A stretch of DNA of 28,619 bases from Pseudomonadota bacterium. Its GTDB lineage: Bacteria > Pseudomonadota > Gammaproteobacteria > Burkholderiales > Burkholderiaceae_C. The position numbers were made by a program, and so were the translations under genes. Below the pieces are notes generated by a model. The model ran no database searches. It was not told where the DNA came from and was given only the letters and a program-made list of their open reading frames with translations. The DNA is taken from contig JAEZWW010000101.1 in assembly GCA_023442945.1 (NCBI GenBank), positions 1 to 28,619 of the forward strand, read 5' to 3'. This document shows, piece after piece, positions 22,235 through 28,619 of the stretch (position 1 is the first letter of the stretch; every line of letters starts with the position of its first letter).

Positions 22235-22239
22235 GACCC

Positions 22240-22290
22240 AATCGCCTGCTAGCCCTACAACCACCTTCGCAAGCAGCTATCAAAAGAAAA
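22240..22290 (-). repeat. Dispersed ~50-bp repeat, copy 6
   Basis: On the minus strand: TTTTCTTTTGATAGCTGC, then TTGCGAAGGTGGTTGTAGGG, then CTAGCAGGCGATT. It sits between the livF stop and the bidirectional terminator and matches copy 4 along its whole length. Confidence 0.65.
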
Positions 22291-22312
22291 GCGCCCCCGC
22301 GGGGCGCTTTTC
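22286..22312. terminator. Bidirectional intrinsic terminator between livF and the M48 gene
   Basis: GAAAAGCGCCCC (22286-22297) pairs perfectly with GGGGCGCTTTTC (22301-22312) around a 3-base loop. The stem has A residues on the left and T residues on the right, so it can end transcripts arriving from either side: the liv operon and the convergent protease gene. Confidence 0.88.
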
Positions 22313-22338
22313 AGTTGAGGCGAGCTGCCTGAGCCGGC

Positions 22339-23112
22339 TTACTTGGAAGCCATGTCGCGCATGCGGTCGGCGCGCGCGCCCGGGTCCGGGTGCGTCGACA
22401 TCATGTTCTCCATGGCGCTGCCCTTCTTGCCGCCGCGCTGGGCTTCCAGCTTGCGGAAGGCGGACTCCATGCCCTTGACGTTGTAGCCGTGCTTCTTCAT
22501 GAAGGCCAGGCCGTAGTCGTCGGACGAGGTTTCCTGGCTTTGCGAGAACTGGCTGTTGACCAGCGCTTCGCCCATGGCGCCCAGCTCGGACGCGGCAATG
22601 GCGCCACCGACGTTGCTGGAGCTGGCGGCGGCCTTGCGACCGGCCGATGCCATGTAGGCCGTGCGCATCGCACTCATGCTGTGGCCCAGCTTCACGTGGC
22701 CGATTTCGTGGCCGATGATGCCGCGCAGTTCGTCGTCGTTCATCAGGTCCATCAGGCCGCTGTACACGCGGATCGACCCGTCGGGCGTGGCGTTGGCGTT
22801 GATCTGCGGCGTCAGGTACACCTTGAAGTTCAGGTTCAGACCGTCTTCGTTCACGTGCTTGGCGGTCAGGCGCGCCAGGCGCTGGGCGTACTTGTTCTTG
22901 GGCGGGGCCACGCGGGCCTTCTTGTCGTCGGCGGCGCGCAGTTGCAGCGACGCGTTCTTCAGCTCGTCTTCCGACACGGTCACGGCCTTGGCCATGTCCA
23001 GCACGGCGCCGATCTTGCCGTCGGTCGACACACTGCTGCCGCCGGTGGCACTGCAGCCGGCCAGCCAAACTGCCATCACGCTGGCGGCGACCACGGTCAT
23101 TTTCATCTTCAT
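22339..23112 (-). CDS. M48 family zinc metalloprotease, lipoprotein
   Basis: A periplasmic peptidase of 257 residues in the LoiP/YcaL/HtpX-like M48 family, probably in envelope protein quality control. The lipoprotein signal ends in WLAGC (Cys20), followed by a Ser/Gly spacer. The zinc motif HEIGH is at 135-139, and the third ligand should be the Glu of QETSSDDYG, where the family usually has ExxAD. STHPDPGARADRM near the C-terminus is a typical M48 end. The ATG at 23112 is chosen because it begins the signal peptide and has GGGAGAA about 9-11 bases upstream; earlier in-frame ATGs would bury the signal. Gly between SxxD is replaced by an Asp pair, probably neutral. It is monocistronic and ends at the shared terminator. 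Confidence 0.92.
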   Translation of the reverse strand: MKMKMTVVAASVMAVWLAGCSATGGSSVSTDGKIGAVLDMAKAVTVSEDELKNASLQLRAADDKKARVAPPKNKYAQRLARLTAKHVNEDGLNLNFKVYLTPQINANATPDGSIRVYSGLMDLMNDDELRGIIGHEIGHVKLGHSMSAMRTAYMASAGRKAAASSSNVGGAIAASELGAMGEALVNSQFSQSQETSSDDYGLAFMKKHGYNVKGMESAFRKLEAQRGGKKGSAMENMMSTHPDPGARADRMRDMASK

Positions 23113-23295
23113 GCTTGCCAATTCTCCCAAGGTATGCATTCGGGTTGCGAACACCGGCCCTGTGCCGGCAGCAACGCGGCGGATCATACTCTGGGGGGCT
23201 TTACGGAAAATGACAAATGGGCGACAGCCGAAACACATCTTTCAAAAATCGGGGCATTTGACCGCCCGTTCAATTTGAAGGCGTTTTGGTCTTAT

Positions 23296-23340
23296 GCCCT
23301 ACAGCCATCTGCGCAACCAGCTACTCTATTCATAGCATTT
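23296..23340 (-). repeat. Dispersed ~50-bp repeat, copy 7
   Basis: On the minus strand: ATGAATAGAGTAGCTGGTTG, then CGCAGATGGCTGTAGGGC. GCGCAGATGGCTGTAGGGC is identical to copy 4. It lies between the M48 gene start and the end of the IclR gene, with its left end overlapping the last codons of that gene. Confidence 0.65.
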
Positions 23341-24106
23341 GCCTCAAATCTCGTGCAGCCGCGCGCAGGCGCGGCAACTGCCCGGCCGCCACCTCCTTGG
23401 GCTCGCCCCGCCCGGGCTGCACGATGACGTTGAGCGCCGCCACCGTCGCGCCTTGCGCGTTGCGCAGGGGCACGGCTACGGCCAGCACGCCCAATTCGTG
23501 CTCTTCGCTGGCGATGCAATGGTCGTCGTGCGCCACGGCCTCCAGCAGCGCCAGAAAGGCCGCCGGCTCGGTCGTGGTGTGGGGCGTCAGGCGGGGCAAC
23601 GGGCGGTCCGCCAGCCAGTCCGCGCGCGCGGCGGGCGACAGCGCCGCCAGCAGCACCCGGCCCGTCGACGTGGCGTGGGCGGGCAGCCGCGCGCCCAGAT
23701 GCATGCCGTAGGCCAAGAGCCGGGTCGTCTGGGCCGCCAAGCCGGCGCTGCGCGCGATGATGACCACCTCGTCCCCGTCCAGGACCACCGCTGAATACAC
23801 ATCCTGCGTTTCGGCAGCCAGCCGGTTGAGCGTGGGCTGGATCGCCCGTGGCAGGCGCGACGACGCCAGGTAGGCGCCGGCCAAGCGCAGGGCCCGCGGG
23901 CTGAGCCAGTAAAAGCTGCCGTCCGTCTCCAGATAGCCAACATGCGCCAGTGTCAGCAGGTGGCGGCGCGCGGCGGCGCGCGTCAGCCCGGTGCGCTGCG
24001 CCGCCTGCGTGGCGTTCAGGCGTTGGCGTTCGGTGTCGAAACTCTCCAGGACCGCCAGTCCCTTGACGAGGCCTGCGATGGTGTCGGCGTGGGCGATATC
24101 GCTCAT
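23330..24106 (-). CDS. pobR: IclR family regulator next to pobA (PobR/PcaR-like)
   Basis: The 258-residue protein has an N-terminal winged helix (LVKGLAVLESFDTERQRLNATQAAQRTGLTRAAARRHLLTL, quoted key part RTGLTRAAARRHLLTL) and a C-terminal IclR effector domain with SAVVLDGDEVVIIARS and VPLRNAQGATVAALNV. Its sequence most resembles the PobR/PcaR/PcaU group that senses hydroxybenzoate or protocatechuate. The ATG at 24106 is chosen because conserved sequence begins there and because a large inverted repeat starts at the next base (24107), which suits self-regulation. It is divergent from pobA, and I infer that it controls pobA in response to 4-hydroxybenzoate. Gene symbol is by context. Confidence 0.85.
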   Translation of the reverse strand: MSDIAHADTIAGLVKGLAVLESFDTERQRLNATQAAQRTGLTRAAARRHLLTLAHVGYLETDGSFYWLSPRALRLAGAYLASSRLPRAIQPTLNRLAAETQDVYSAVVLDGDEVVIIARSAGLAAQTTRLLAYGMHLGARLPAHATSTGRVLLAALSPAARADWLADRPLPRLTPHTTTEPAAFLALLEAVAHDDHCIASEEHELGVLAVAVPLRNAQGATVAALNVIVQPGRGEPKEVAAGQLPRLRAAARDLRQML

Positions 24107-24147
24107 GTTGCGCGATGATCGCACAATTACGCCGATCAGCGCGCAAC
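24107..24147. promoter_or_regulatory. Operator-like inverted repeat between the IclR gene and pobA
   Basis: GTTGCGCGATGATCG (24107-24121) is repeated in inverted form as CGATCAGCGCGCAAC (24133-24147); 14 of 15 positions match, with an 11-bp centre. It abuts the regulator's start codon and lies 87-127 bp upstream of pobA. The placement fits a binding site by which the IclR protein regulates itself and pobA. Confidence 0.65.
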
Positions 24148-24233
24148 ACCGCCGAGCGATGCTGGTGGGGGCTTCGACGCGAACCTAAGCTCGGGTGACG
24201 GACTTTCACCAAATACGCAGGAGACGCTCATCC

Positions 24234-25436
24234 ATGTCCACCACCCGCACACAGGTCGCCATCATCGGGGCCGGCCCCTCTGGGCTTTTGCTGGGCCAAC
24301 TGCTGTCCAAGGCCGGCATCGACGCCGTGATCGTCGAGCGCGTGTCGGGCGAGTACGTGCTGGGCCGCATCCGCGCCGGCATCCTGGAGCAGGTCAGCAT
24401 TGACCTGATGGACGAAGCCGGTGTGGGCGAACGCATGCACAAGGAAGGCCTGGTGCACGGCGGCATTGAAATGCTGTACGGCGGCCAGCGCCACCGCGTC
24501 GATCTGAACAAGTACAGCGGCGGCAAGCACGTCATGGTCTACGGCCAGACCGAGCTGACGCGCGACCTGATGGAAGCGCGCGCCGCCGCCGGCCTGCCCA
24601 CCATCTACGAAGCCAAGAACACCGCGGTGCACGACTTCGACACGGTCAAGCCCTACGTCACGTACGAAAAGGATGGCGAAGAGCACCGCATCGACTGCGA
24701 CTTCATCGCCGGCTGCGATGGCTTTCACGGCGTGTGCCGCGCCAGCGCGCCGCGCTCGGCCATCCGCGAGTACGAAAAGGTGTACCCCTTCGGCTGGCTC
24801 GGCCTGCTGTCGGACACACCGCCGGTGTGCGACGAGCTCATCTACGTCAACAGCCCGCGCGGCTTTGCCCTGTGCAGCCAGCGCAGCATGACGCGCAGCC
24901 GCTACTACCTGCAGGTGCCGCTGACCGACAAGGTCGAAGAGTGGAGCGACGACGCCTTCTGGCAAGAGCTGCGGCTGCGCCTGGACGAGGAAGCGCGCGA
25001 CCAGTTGGTAACCGGCCCCAGCATCGAAAAAAGCATCGCCCCGCTGCGCAGCTTCGTGACCGAGCCGCTGCGCTTTGGCCGCATGTTCCTGGCCGGCGAC
25101 GCCGGTCACATCGTCCCGCCCACCGGCGCCAAGGGCCTGAACCTGGCCGCCACCGACGTGAAGTACCTGTACGACGCGCTGCGCGGCTACTACCAAGACC
25201 AGTCCGACGCCGGGCTGGACGACTATTCGCGCAAGTGCCTGGCCCGCATCTGGCGCGCCGAGCGCTTTTCGTGGTGGTTCACGCAGCTGATGCACCGCTT
25301 CCCGCACGACGAACAAATCACCGCCAAGTTCCAGAACGCCGAGCTGGACTACCTGATGCATTCCGACGCCGGCCTGCGCACCATCGCCGAGAACTACGTC
25401 GGCCTGCCGCTCGACTTCGGCGACGCCAAGCCCTGA
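24234..25436 (+). CDS. pobA: 4-hydroxybenzoate 3-monooxygenase
   Basis: A flavoprotein that uses NADPH and O2 to convert 4-hydroxybenzoate to protocatechuate. The 400-residue protein matches Pseudomonas PobA nearly throughout. The FAD-binding motif GAGPSGLLLGQLL is at the N-terminus, followed by VLGRIRAGILEQ, YGQTELTRDLMEAR, DFIAGCDGFHG, and FLAGDAGHIVPPTGAKGLN. Substrate-binding residues correspond to Ser, Arg and Tyr in CSQRSMTRSRYY and the Tyr of IYVNSPRGF; the second active-site Tyr is in IAENYVGLP. The ATG at 24234 has AGGAG about 10 bases upstream. It is divergent from the IclR regulator and reads alone; downstream lies a convergent YciI-like gene. No pcaGH or pcaH is in the window. Confidence 0.97.
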   Translation: MSTTRTQVAIIGAGPSGLLLGQLLSKAGIDAVIVERVSGEYVLGRIRAGILEQVSIDLMDEAGVGERMHKEGLVHGGIEMLYGGQRHRVDLNKYSGGKHVMVYGQTELTRDLMEARAAAGLPTIYEAKNTAVHDFDTVKPYVTYEKDGEEHRIDCDFIAGCDGFHGVCRASAPRSAIREYEKVYPFGWLGLLSDTPPVCDELIYVNSPRGFALCSQRSMTRSRYYLQVPLTDKVEEWSDDAFWQELRLRLDEEARDQLVTGPSIEKSIAPLRSFVTEPLRFGRMFLAGDAGHIVPPTGAKGLNLAATDVKYLYDALRGYYQDQSDAGLDDYSRKCLARIWRAERFSWWFTQLMHRFPHDEQITAKFQNAELDYLMHSDAGLRTIAENYVGLPLDFGDAKP

Positions 25437-25469
25437 CGCTCTGCGGAGCGCGTTGACGGCGCCGGCCGC

Positions 25470-25772
25470 TCAGTCGGCGCCTGGCTGGCCCAGGCCCCAG
25501 TGCCAGCGCCGCACTTCGGTCTGTGCGAACAGGCCGGCCTGGCCGTACGGATCGTTGGCGATGAAGTCGCGCACGGCTTCCAGCGAATCGCCCTCCAGCA
25601 CCAGCATGGTGCCATTCATCTGCCCGTCCGCATCGAACGTGGGGCCACCCACCACCGCCACCACACTGTTGCGGCGCGTGCGGATGTAGCTGCGGTGCAG
25701 TTCACGGCAGTCGGCACGCACTTGCGCGTGGCCGGGTTTGTCGGTGCCGAAAAAGATGTAGTGATCGGGCAT
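25470..25772 (-). CDS. YciI-like protein
   Basis: A small 100-residue protein with the alpha-beta barrel pattern of the YciI family (PF03795 type): MPDHYIFFGTDKPGHAQVR, RRNSVVAVVGGPT and the MLVLEGDSLEAVRDFIANDPY segment, which holds the characteristic FIANDPY motif (the usual form is F..DDPY). Related proteins include muconolactone-isomerase-like enzymes and stand-alone YciI of unknown activity; some occur in aromatic degradation clusters. The ATG at 25772 has GGAGA eight bases upstream. It is divergent from the LysR gene, a common LysR-target layout, so it may be under that regulator. The exact reaction is unknown. Confidence 0.8.
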   Translation of the reverse strand: MPDHYIFFGTDKPGHAQVRADCRELHRSYIRTRRNSVVAVVGGPTFDADGQMNGTMLVLEGDSLEAVRDFIANDPYGQAGLFAQTEVRRWHWGLGQPGAD

Positions 25773-25888
25773 GCAGCGGTCTCCGTGAACTTGGGGAAGC
25801 ACCCCATGGCGTTGGCGCCGGCGCGCGCCAGAATGGGCGATCGTGCGTCCAATCCAGGCGCGTTGCAACGGGCCTGTGAGTTTGAACC

Positions 25889-26839
25889 ATGGATCGCCTG
25901 CAAAACCTCGAGACCTTCGTCCGCGTAGCCGAAACGCAGAGCTTTGCCGAAGCGGCCCGCCAGATGCGCGTGGCCAAGTCGGTGGTCACCAGCCGCGTCA
26001 AGCAGTTGGAGGACTACATCGGCGCGCCACTGTTTCACCGCAGCACGCGGGTGGTCCGGCTCAGCGACGTGGGCCAGGCTTTCTGGCGCGAATGCGCTGC
26101 GCTGGTGGGCCGCGCCAACGCCGTCATGGACCAGATGCGCGACGCGCAGACCGGGCCGTCTGGCGTGCTGCGCGTGCACGCGCTCACGGGCTTCGTGCTG
26201 GGCCATTTCGCCGCGCTGCTGCGCGCTTTCCAGGCCAGCTACCCCGATATTCGCCTGGAACTGATCGTGAGCGACGCCGTGGTCGACCCGGTCAAGGCCG
26301 GGGTGGATTGCGCATTGCAGATCTTCCCGGCCGCGTCCACCGAACTGGTGTCGCGCCCGCTGTTTCCTGTGCGGCGCGTCTTCTGTGCCACGCCACGGTT
26401 TCTGCGCGAACATGGCACGCCACACCTGCCGCGCGACCTGCACCGCTTCCAGTTGGGGCTGTACTCCGGCTACCCCTCGCGCGACCGCTGGACCTTTCAC
26501 CATGGCGGCAACGAGGTGACGCTGTACATGAACCCGGCGCTGCTCACTAACAGCGTGCACCTGCTGCGCGAATATGCGCTGGAGCACGCCGGCATCGTGT
26601 GCCTGCCCACGCTGGTCGCGGGCGAAGCGATCCTGCGCGGGGACCTGGAGGTCGTTTTGGCCGAACACTTGCTTTCGGCCTTCTCGCTCAACGCGGTATA
26701 CGCCGGCACCTCGCGCAACGCTTTCAAGCTGCGCTTGTTTATTGAGCACATCACGGGCGAATTTGGGCGCGTCACCCCTTGGGATGCGCAGCTGATCGAG
26801 CGCGGCATCCTCCCCGAAGCCCTGGTGACCGACACCTGA
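25889..26839 (+). CDS. LysR-type transcriptional regulator
   Basis: 316 residues with an N-terminal winged helix (LETFVRVAETQSFAEAARQM, then KSVVTSRVKQLEDYIGAPLFHRSTR) and a C-terminal periplasmic-binding-protein-like effector domain. The helix-turn-helix recognition part AKSVVTSRVKQLE is typical. It lies between the divergent YciI-like gene and, downstream on the same strand, the hydroquinone dioxygenase genes. I infer it may activate one or both in response to an aromatic inducer. The promoter gap to yciI (25773-25888) is 116 bp. The start at 25889 is the usual MDRLQNLETF start. No terminator hairpin follows before the dioxygenase genes (178 bp gap). Confidence 0.9.
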   Translation: MDRLQNLETFVRVAETQSFAEAARQMRVAKSVVTSRVKQLEDYIGAPLFHRSTRVVRLSDVGQAFWRECAALVGRANAVMDQMRDAQTGPSGVLRVHALTGFVLGHFAALLRAFQASYPDIRLELIVSDAVVDPVKAGVDCALQIFPAASTELVSRPLFPVRRVFCATPRFLREHGTPHLPRDLHRFQLGLYSGYPSRDRWTFHHGGNEVTLYMNPALLTNSVHLLREYALEHAGIVCLPTLVAGEAILRGDLEVVLAEHLLSAFSLNAVYAGTSRNAFKLRLFIEHITGEFGRVTPWDAQLIERGILPEALVTDT

Positions 26840-26880
26840 TTCGCCGCGCCACCCACCGCTTCATCGCGCGTGCCGGTCGA

Positions 26881-26890
26881 GGGTAAACCC
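26881..26890. promoter_or_regulatory. Palindrome GGGTAAACCC upstream of hapC
   Basis: The decamer is identical to that upstream of livK (17313). It lies 128 bp upstream of the hapC ATG and is followed by another inverted repeat, GTTC TGCC GAAC (26904-26915). It could be a regulator-binding element of the dioxygenase promoter. Confidence 0.4.
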
Positions 26891-27017
26891 TGGCCATTAG
26901 ACGGTTCTGCCGAACAATGCGGTCCGCAGACGGTGGCTACCCAAGGCGGGAGGTCTCCCCTAAATTTCGTCCCATGCAGTCACTGAACTGCACCGACGAA
27001 ACCCAACGGAGACAAAC

Positions 27018-27527
27018 ATGACCACCGCCTACCAAACCCGCTTCGGCTCCCTGAAGAACTTTGAAAAGGGCCGCGTCGAGCCCATCGACGACGACGTCAA
27101 GCACTACGCGATGTCCAACTGCTTCGACATCGCCAGCAAGAGCCTGCCCTACGAAAAAGTCGTCTTTGGCCAGAACCAGATCTACGTGCTGGAGACCCTG
27201 CGCGCCGACGGCACCTCGCCCTGGTTCACCTGCGCCCACGACGAGTTCGCCCTGGTGATGGACGGCACCGTGGAAGTGCACCTGGTGCAACTGGAAGCGG
27301 ACCAAGCTGTCGCCGACACGGAGAAAAACGGCGCCGTGCTGGTGCAAGGCGAGCCGCGCGGCAAGAAGATGGGCTGGATGAAGCTGACCCGCGGCCACCA
27401 AGGCATGTTGCCCAAGAACACCGCCTACCAGTTCCGCGTGGCGGGCGACCCCGGCGTGCTGGTGGTGCAGACCTGCAAGGGCGATCTGTCGGTCGAAAAG
27501 TGGTCCGAAATCTGCCAGACGCAGTAA
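27018..27527 (+). CDS. hapC: Hydroquinone 1,2-dioxygenase small subunit
   Basis: The small subunit (169 residues) of the two-component, Fe(II)-dependent hydroquinone dioxygenase (HapCD/PnpCD type), a cupin-like protein. SPWFTCAHDEFALVMDGTVEVHLV is the barrel core (quoted here in part: CAHDEFALVMDGTVEV), and MLPKNTAYQFRVAGDPGVLV its second half. Iron ligands are in the large subunit, so this one is structural. Identification rests largely on its size and its pairing with hapD. The ATG at 27018 is preceded by GGAGA. It is 47 bp upstream of hapD with its own ribosome-binding site in between. Together the subunits cleave hydroquinone to 4-hydroxymuconic semialdehyde. Confidence 0.85.
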   Translation: MTTAYQTRFGSLKNFEKGRVEPIDDDVKHYAMSNCFDIASKSLPYEKVVFGQNQIYVLETLRADGTSPWFTCAHDEFALVMDGTVEVHLVQLEADQAVADTEKNGAVLVQGEPRGKKMGWMKLTRGHQGMLPKNTAYQFRVAGDPGVLVVQTCKGDLSVEKWSEICQTQ

Positions 27528-27574
27528 GCGCTGCCCGACCCGCACGCCCCACCCCATCCCAAGGAGACAACACC

Positions 27575-28576
27575 ATGAACGCACCCGTCGAACTTTCGCG
27601 CACGCTGGCCGCCCAGGACAATTTGGGCTACCAGCAATTCCAACTCGGCAGCTTCGGCTTTCGCCGTGACGAGTACTTTGCCCACATCACCTGGACGACC
27701 CGCGATGGCCGCCCGATGAGCCACACGATGGACATTGGCAACTACCTGCGCGCCCTGATGCGCGACGTGGGCTGGGGCTTCTTCTACGGCTGGGTCAACT
27801 TCGACAACGTCATCGGCACCGTCAACCACTACCAGTCGGTGGACATGTACGCAGGCAGCTTCAATGGCACGATGAAGGAAGCGGGCGTCGACATGCTCGA
27901 GAACTTCCCGACCGAGCAGATCCGCACCGTGTTCGAAGCCATGCTGGACGATTGGACCAACAGCAGCTTCGACCCCTTCGCTGCGCCGCAGGAAACCGGC
28001 TCCCCCTACGGCCGCAAGAACGGCAACAACACCGCCAAGATCACCCGGGCGCGTGAACTGGCCAAGCGCTGCGTCGGCCTGAAGGGCGATCTGGACCTGC
28101 GCAACGACCAACGCGGCGCGCCCGTCAACCGCGCCTTTCTGGACGTGCCGCAGGAGCAACCCGAACTGCACCCGGAGCCCGGCTTCGAGAACGAAGTGCA
28201 CGCCTTCAACCTGTTCGGCTTCCTGAGCCGCTCGCAGGTCACCTGGAACCCCAGCTTCACCTCGGTCGTCAAGCACAGCTACATGTGCCCGACCACGGAA
28301 GAGCACATCCTGCCCATCATCCACGGCAACGACCGCGTCGAATGGTTCTTCCAGATGACGGACGAGATCCACTGGGACTGCGGCGACAAGAACACCGGCA
28401 AGCCGATGGCCCGCGTGATCATGAAAGCCGGCGACATGGCTGCCATGCCCGCCTACTGCCGCCACCAGGGCTTCAGCCCCAAGCGCTCGATGCTGCTGGT
28501 CTGGGAAAACGGCTCCCCCAGCCTGGTCTATGAGATCCAGAAGGGCGAAAGCCCTGAAATCCCGGTGAGCTTCTAA
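27575..28576 (+). CDS. hapD: Hydroquinone 1,2-dioxygenase large subunit
   Basis: The catalytic subunit, 333 residues, close to the ~340 of HapD/PnpD. The metal site of PnpD (His256, Asn258, Glu262 and His303, as I recall) is matched exactly: HGNDRVE supplies His, Asn (+2) and Glu (+6), and CRHQGF supplies a His at +47, the same spacing. FRRDEYFAHITWT near the N-terminus and YMCPTTEEHILPIIHGN are characteristic. The ATG at 27575 follows AAGGAGA (27561-27567). It opens the ring of hydroquinone, an intermediate of 4-hydroxyacetophenone and p-nitrophenol breakdown, among others. The semialdehyde dehydrogenase and maleylacetate reductase of the route are not in the window and may follow it. Confidence 0.93.
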   Translation: MNAPVELSRTLAAQDNLGYQQFQLGSFGFRRDEYFAHITWTTRDGRPMSHTMDIGNYLRALMRDVGWGFFYGWVNFDNVIGTVNHYQSVDMYAGSFNGTMKEAGVDMLENFPTEQIRTVFEAMLDDWTNSSFDPFAAPQETGSPYGRKNGNNTAKITRARELAKRCVGLKGDLDLRNDQRGAPVNRAFLDVPQEQPELHPEPGFENEVHAFNLFGFLSRSQVTWNPSFTSVVKHSYMCPTTEEHILPIIHGNDRVEWFFQMTDEIHWDCGDKNTGKPMARVIMKAGDMAAMPAYCRHQGFSPKRSMLLVWENGSPSLVYEIQKGESPEIPVSF

Positions 28577-28586
28577 GCCCCCGCCC

Positions 28587-28619
28587 GGGGCGCCCGGTGG
28601 CGCCCCCCGCCCCCCTTTT
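28587..28619 (+). terminator. Possible terminator after hapD at the window edge
   Basis: GGGGCGCC (28587-28594) pairs with GGCGCCCC (28599-28606) around a 4-base loop. TTTT follows, but 9 bases later, so the T-run is not adjacent to the stem. The window ends here. If it terminates, the hapCD unit would be only two genes; if not, further genes follow. Confidence 0.4.

Noticed and set aside
1..28619. CRISPR arrays, tRNA or rRNA genes, insertion sequences
   Set aside because: No regularly spaced repeats, no cloverleaf or rRNA sequence and no transposase were recognised by eye; a small RNA could still have been missed.

Overview
This is a GC-rich chromosomal window from a betaproteobacterium. 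Gene content and a dispersed ~50-bp intergenic repeat (core AGCTGCCCGCGC, preceded by TTTGAT and followed by CTAGGGCCAGAGGCC-like sequence) point to Burkholderiales, most likely Comamonadaceae. I find 23 protein-coding genes. I see no tRNA, rRNA, insertion sequence or CRISPR array.

Left part (1-7210): a hairpin-rich intergenic stretch, rsmD (16S rRNA methyltransferase), a divergent lipoprotein gamma-glutamyltransferase, a translationally linked pair of M16 peptidase genes (one with intact HxxEH zinc motif, one without), and a class I SAM methyltransferase. Middle part (7235-17142): a Cu(I)-type P1B ATPase behind a textbook CueR/MerR-type promoter, an MscS channel, selD, a retron-type reverse transcriptase (RT) with a structured leader that may be its msr-msd RNA, ftsY, and an FAD oxidoreductase of the kind known as the N-terminal partner of SelD.

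Right part (17143-28619): a five-gene branched-chain amino acid/amide ABC transporter operon (binding protein, two permeases, two ATPases) with an intra-operon terminator after the binding-protein gene; an M48 lipoprotein metalloprotease; and an aromatic-catabolism cluster. The cluster has an IclR regulator divergent from pobA (4-hydroxybenzoate 3-hydroxylase) with a 15-bp inverted repeat between them, a YciI-like gene divergent from a LysR regulator, and the two subunits of a hydroquinone 1,2-dioxygenase (HapC/HapD type). The lower hydroquinone pathway probably continues beyond the right edge.

The most promising item is the RT at 12346-13980. It has retron-like motifs, a ~190-residue N-terminal region I do not recognise, and an upstream 174-nt segment bounded by an 11-bp inverted repeat and containing three hairpins. 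No effector gene lies next to it: it sits between selD and ftsY. A second theme is the dispersed repeat, present seven times, two of them inside reading frames (the FtsY linker and an M16 signal peptide).
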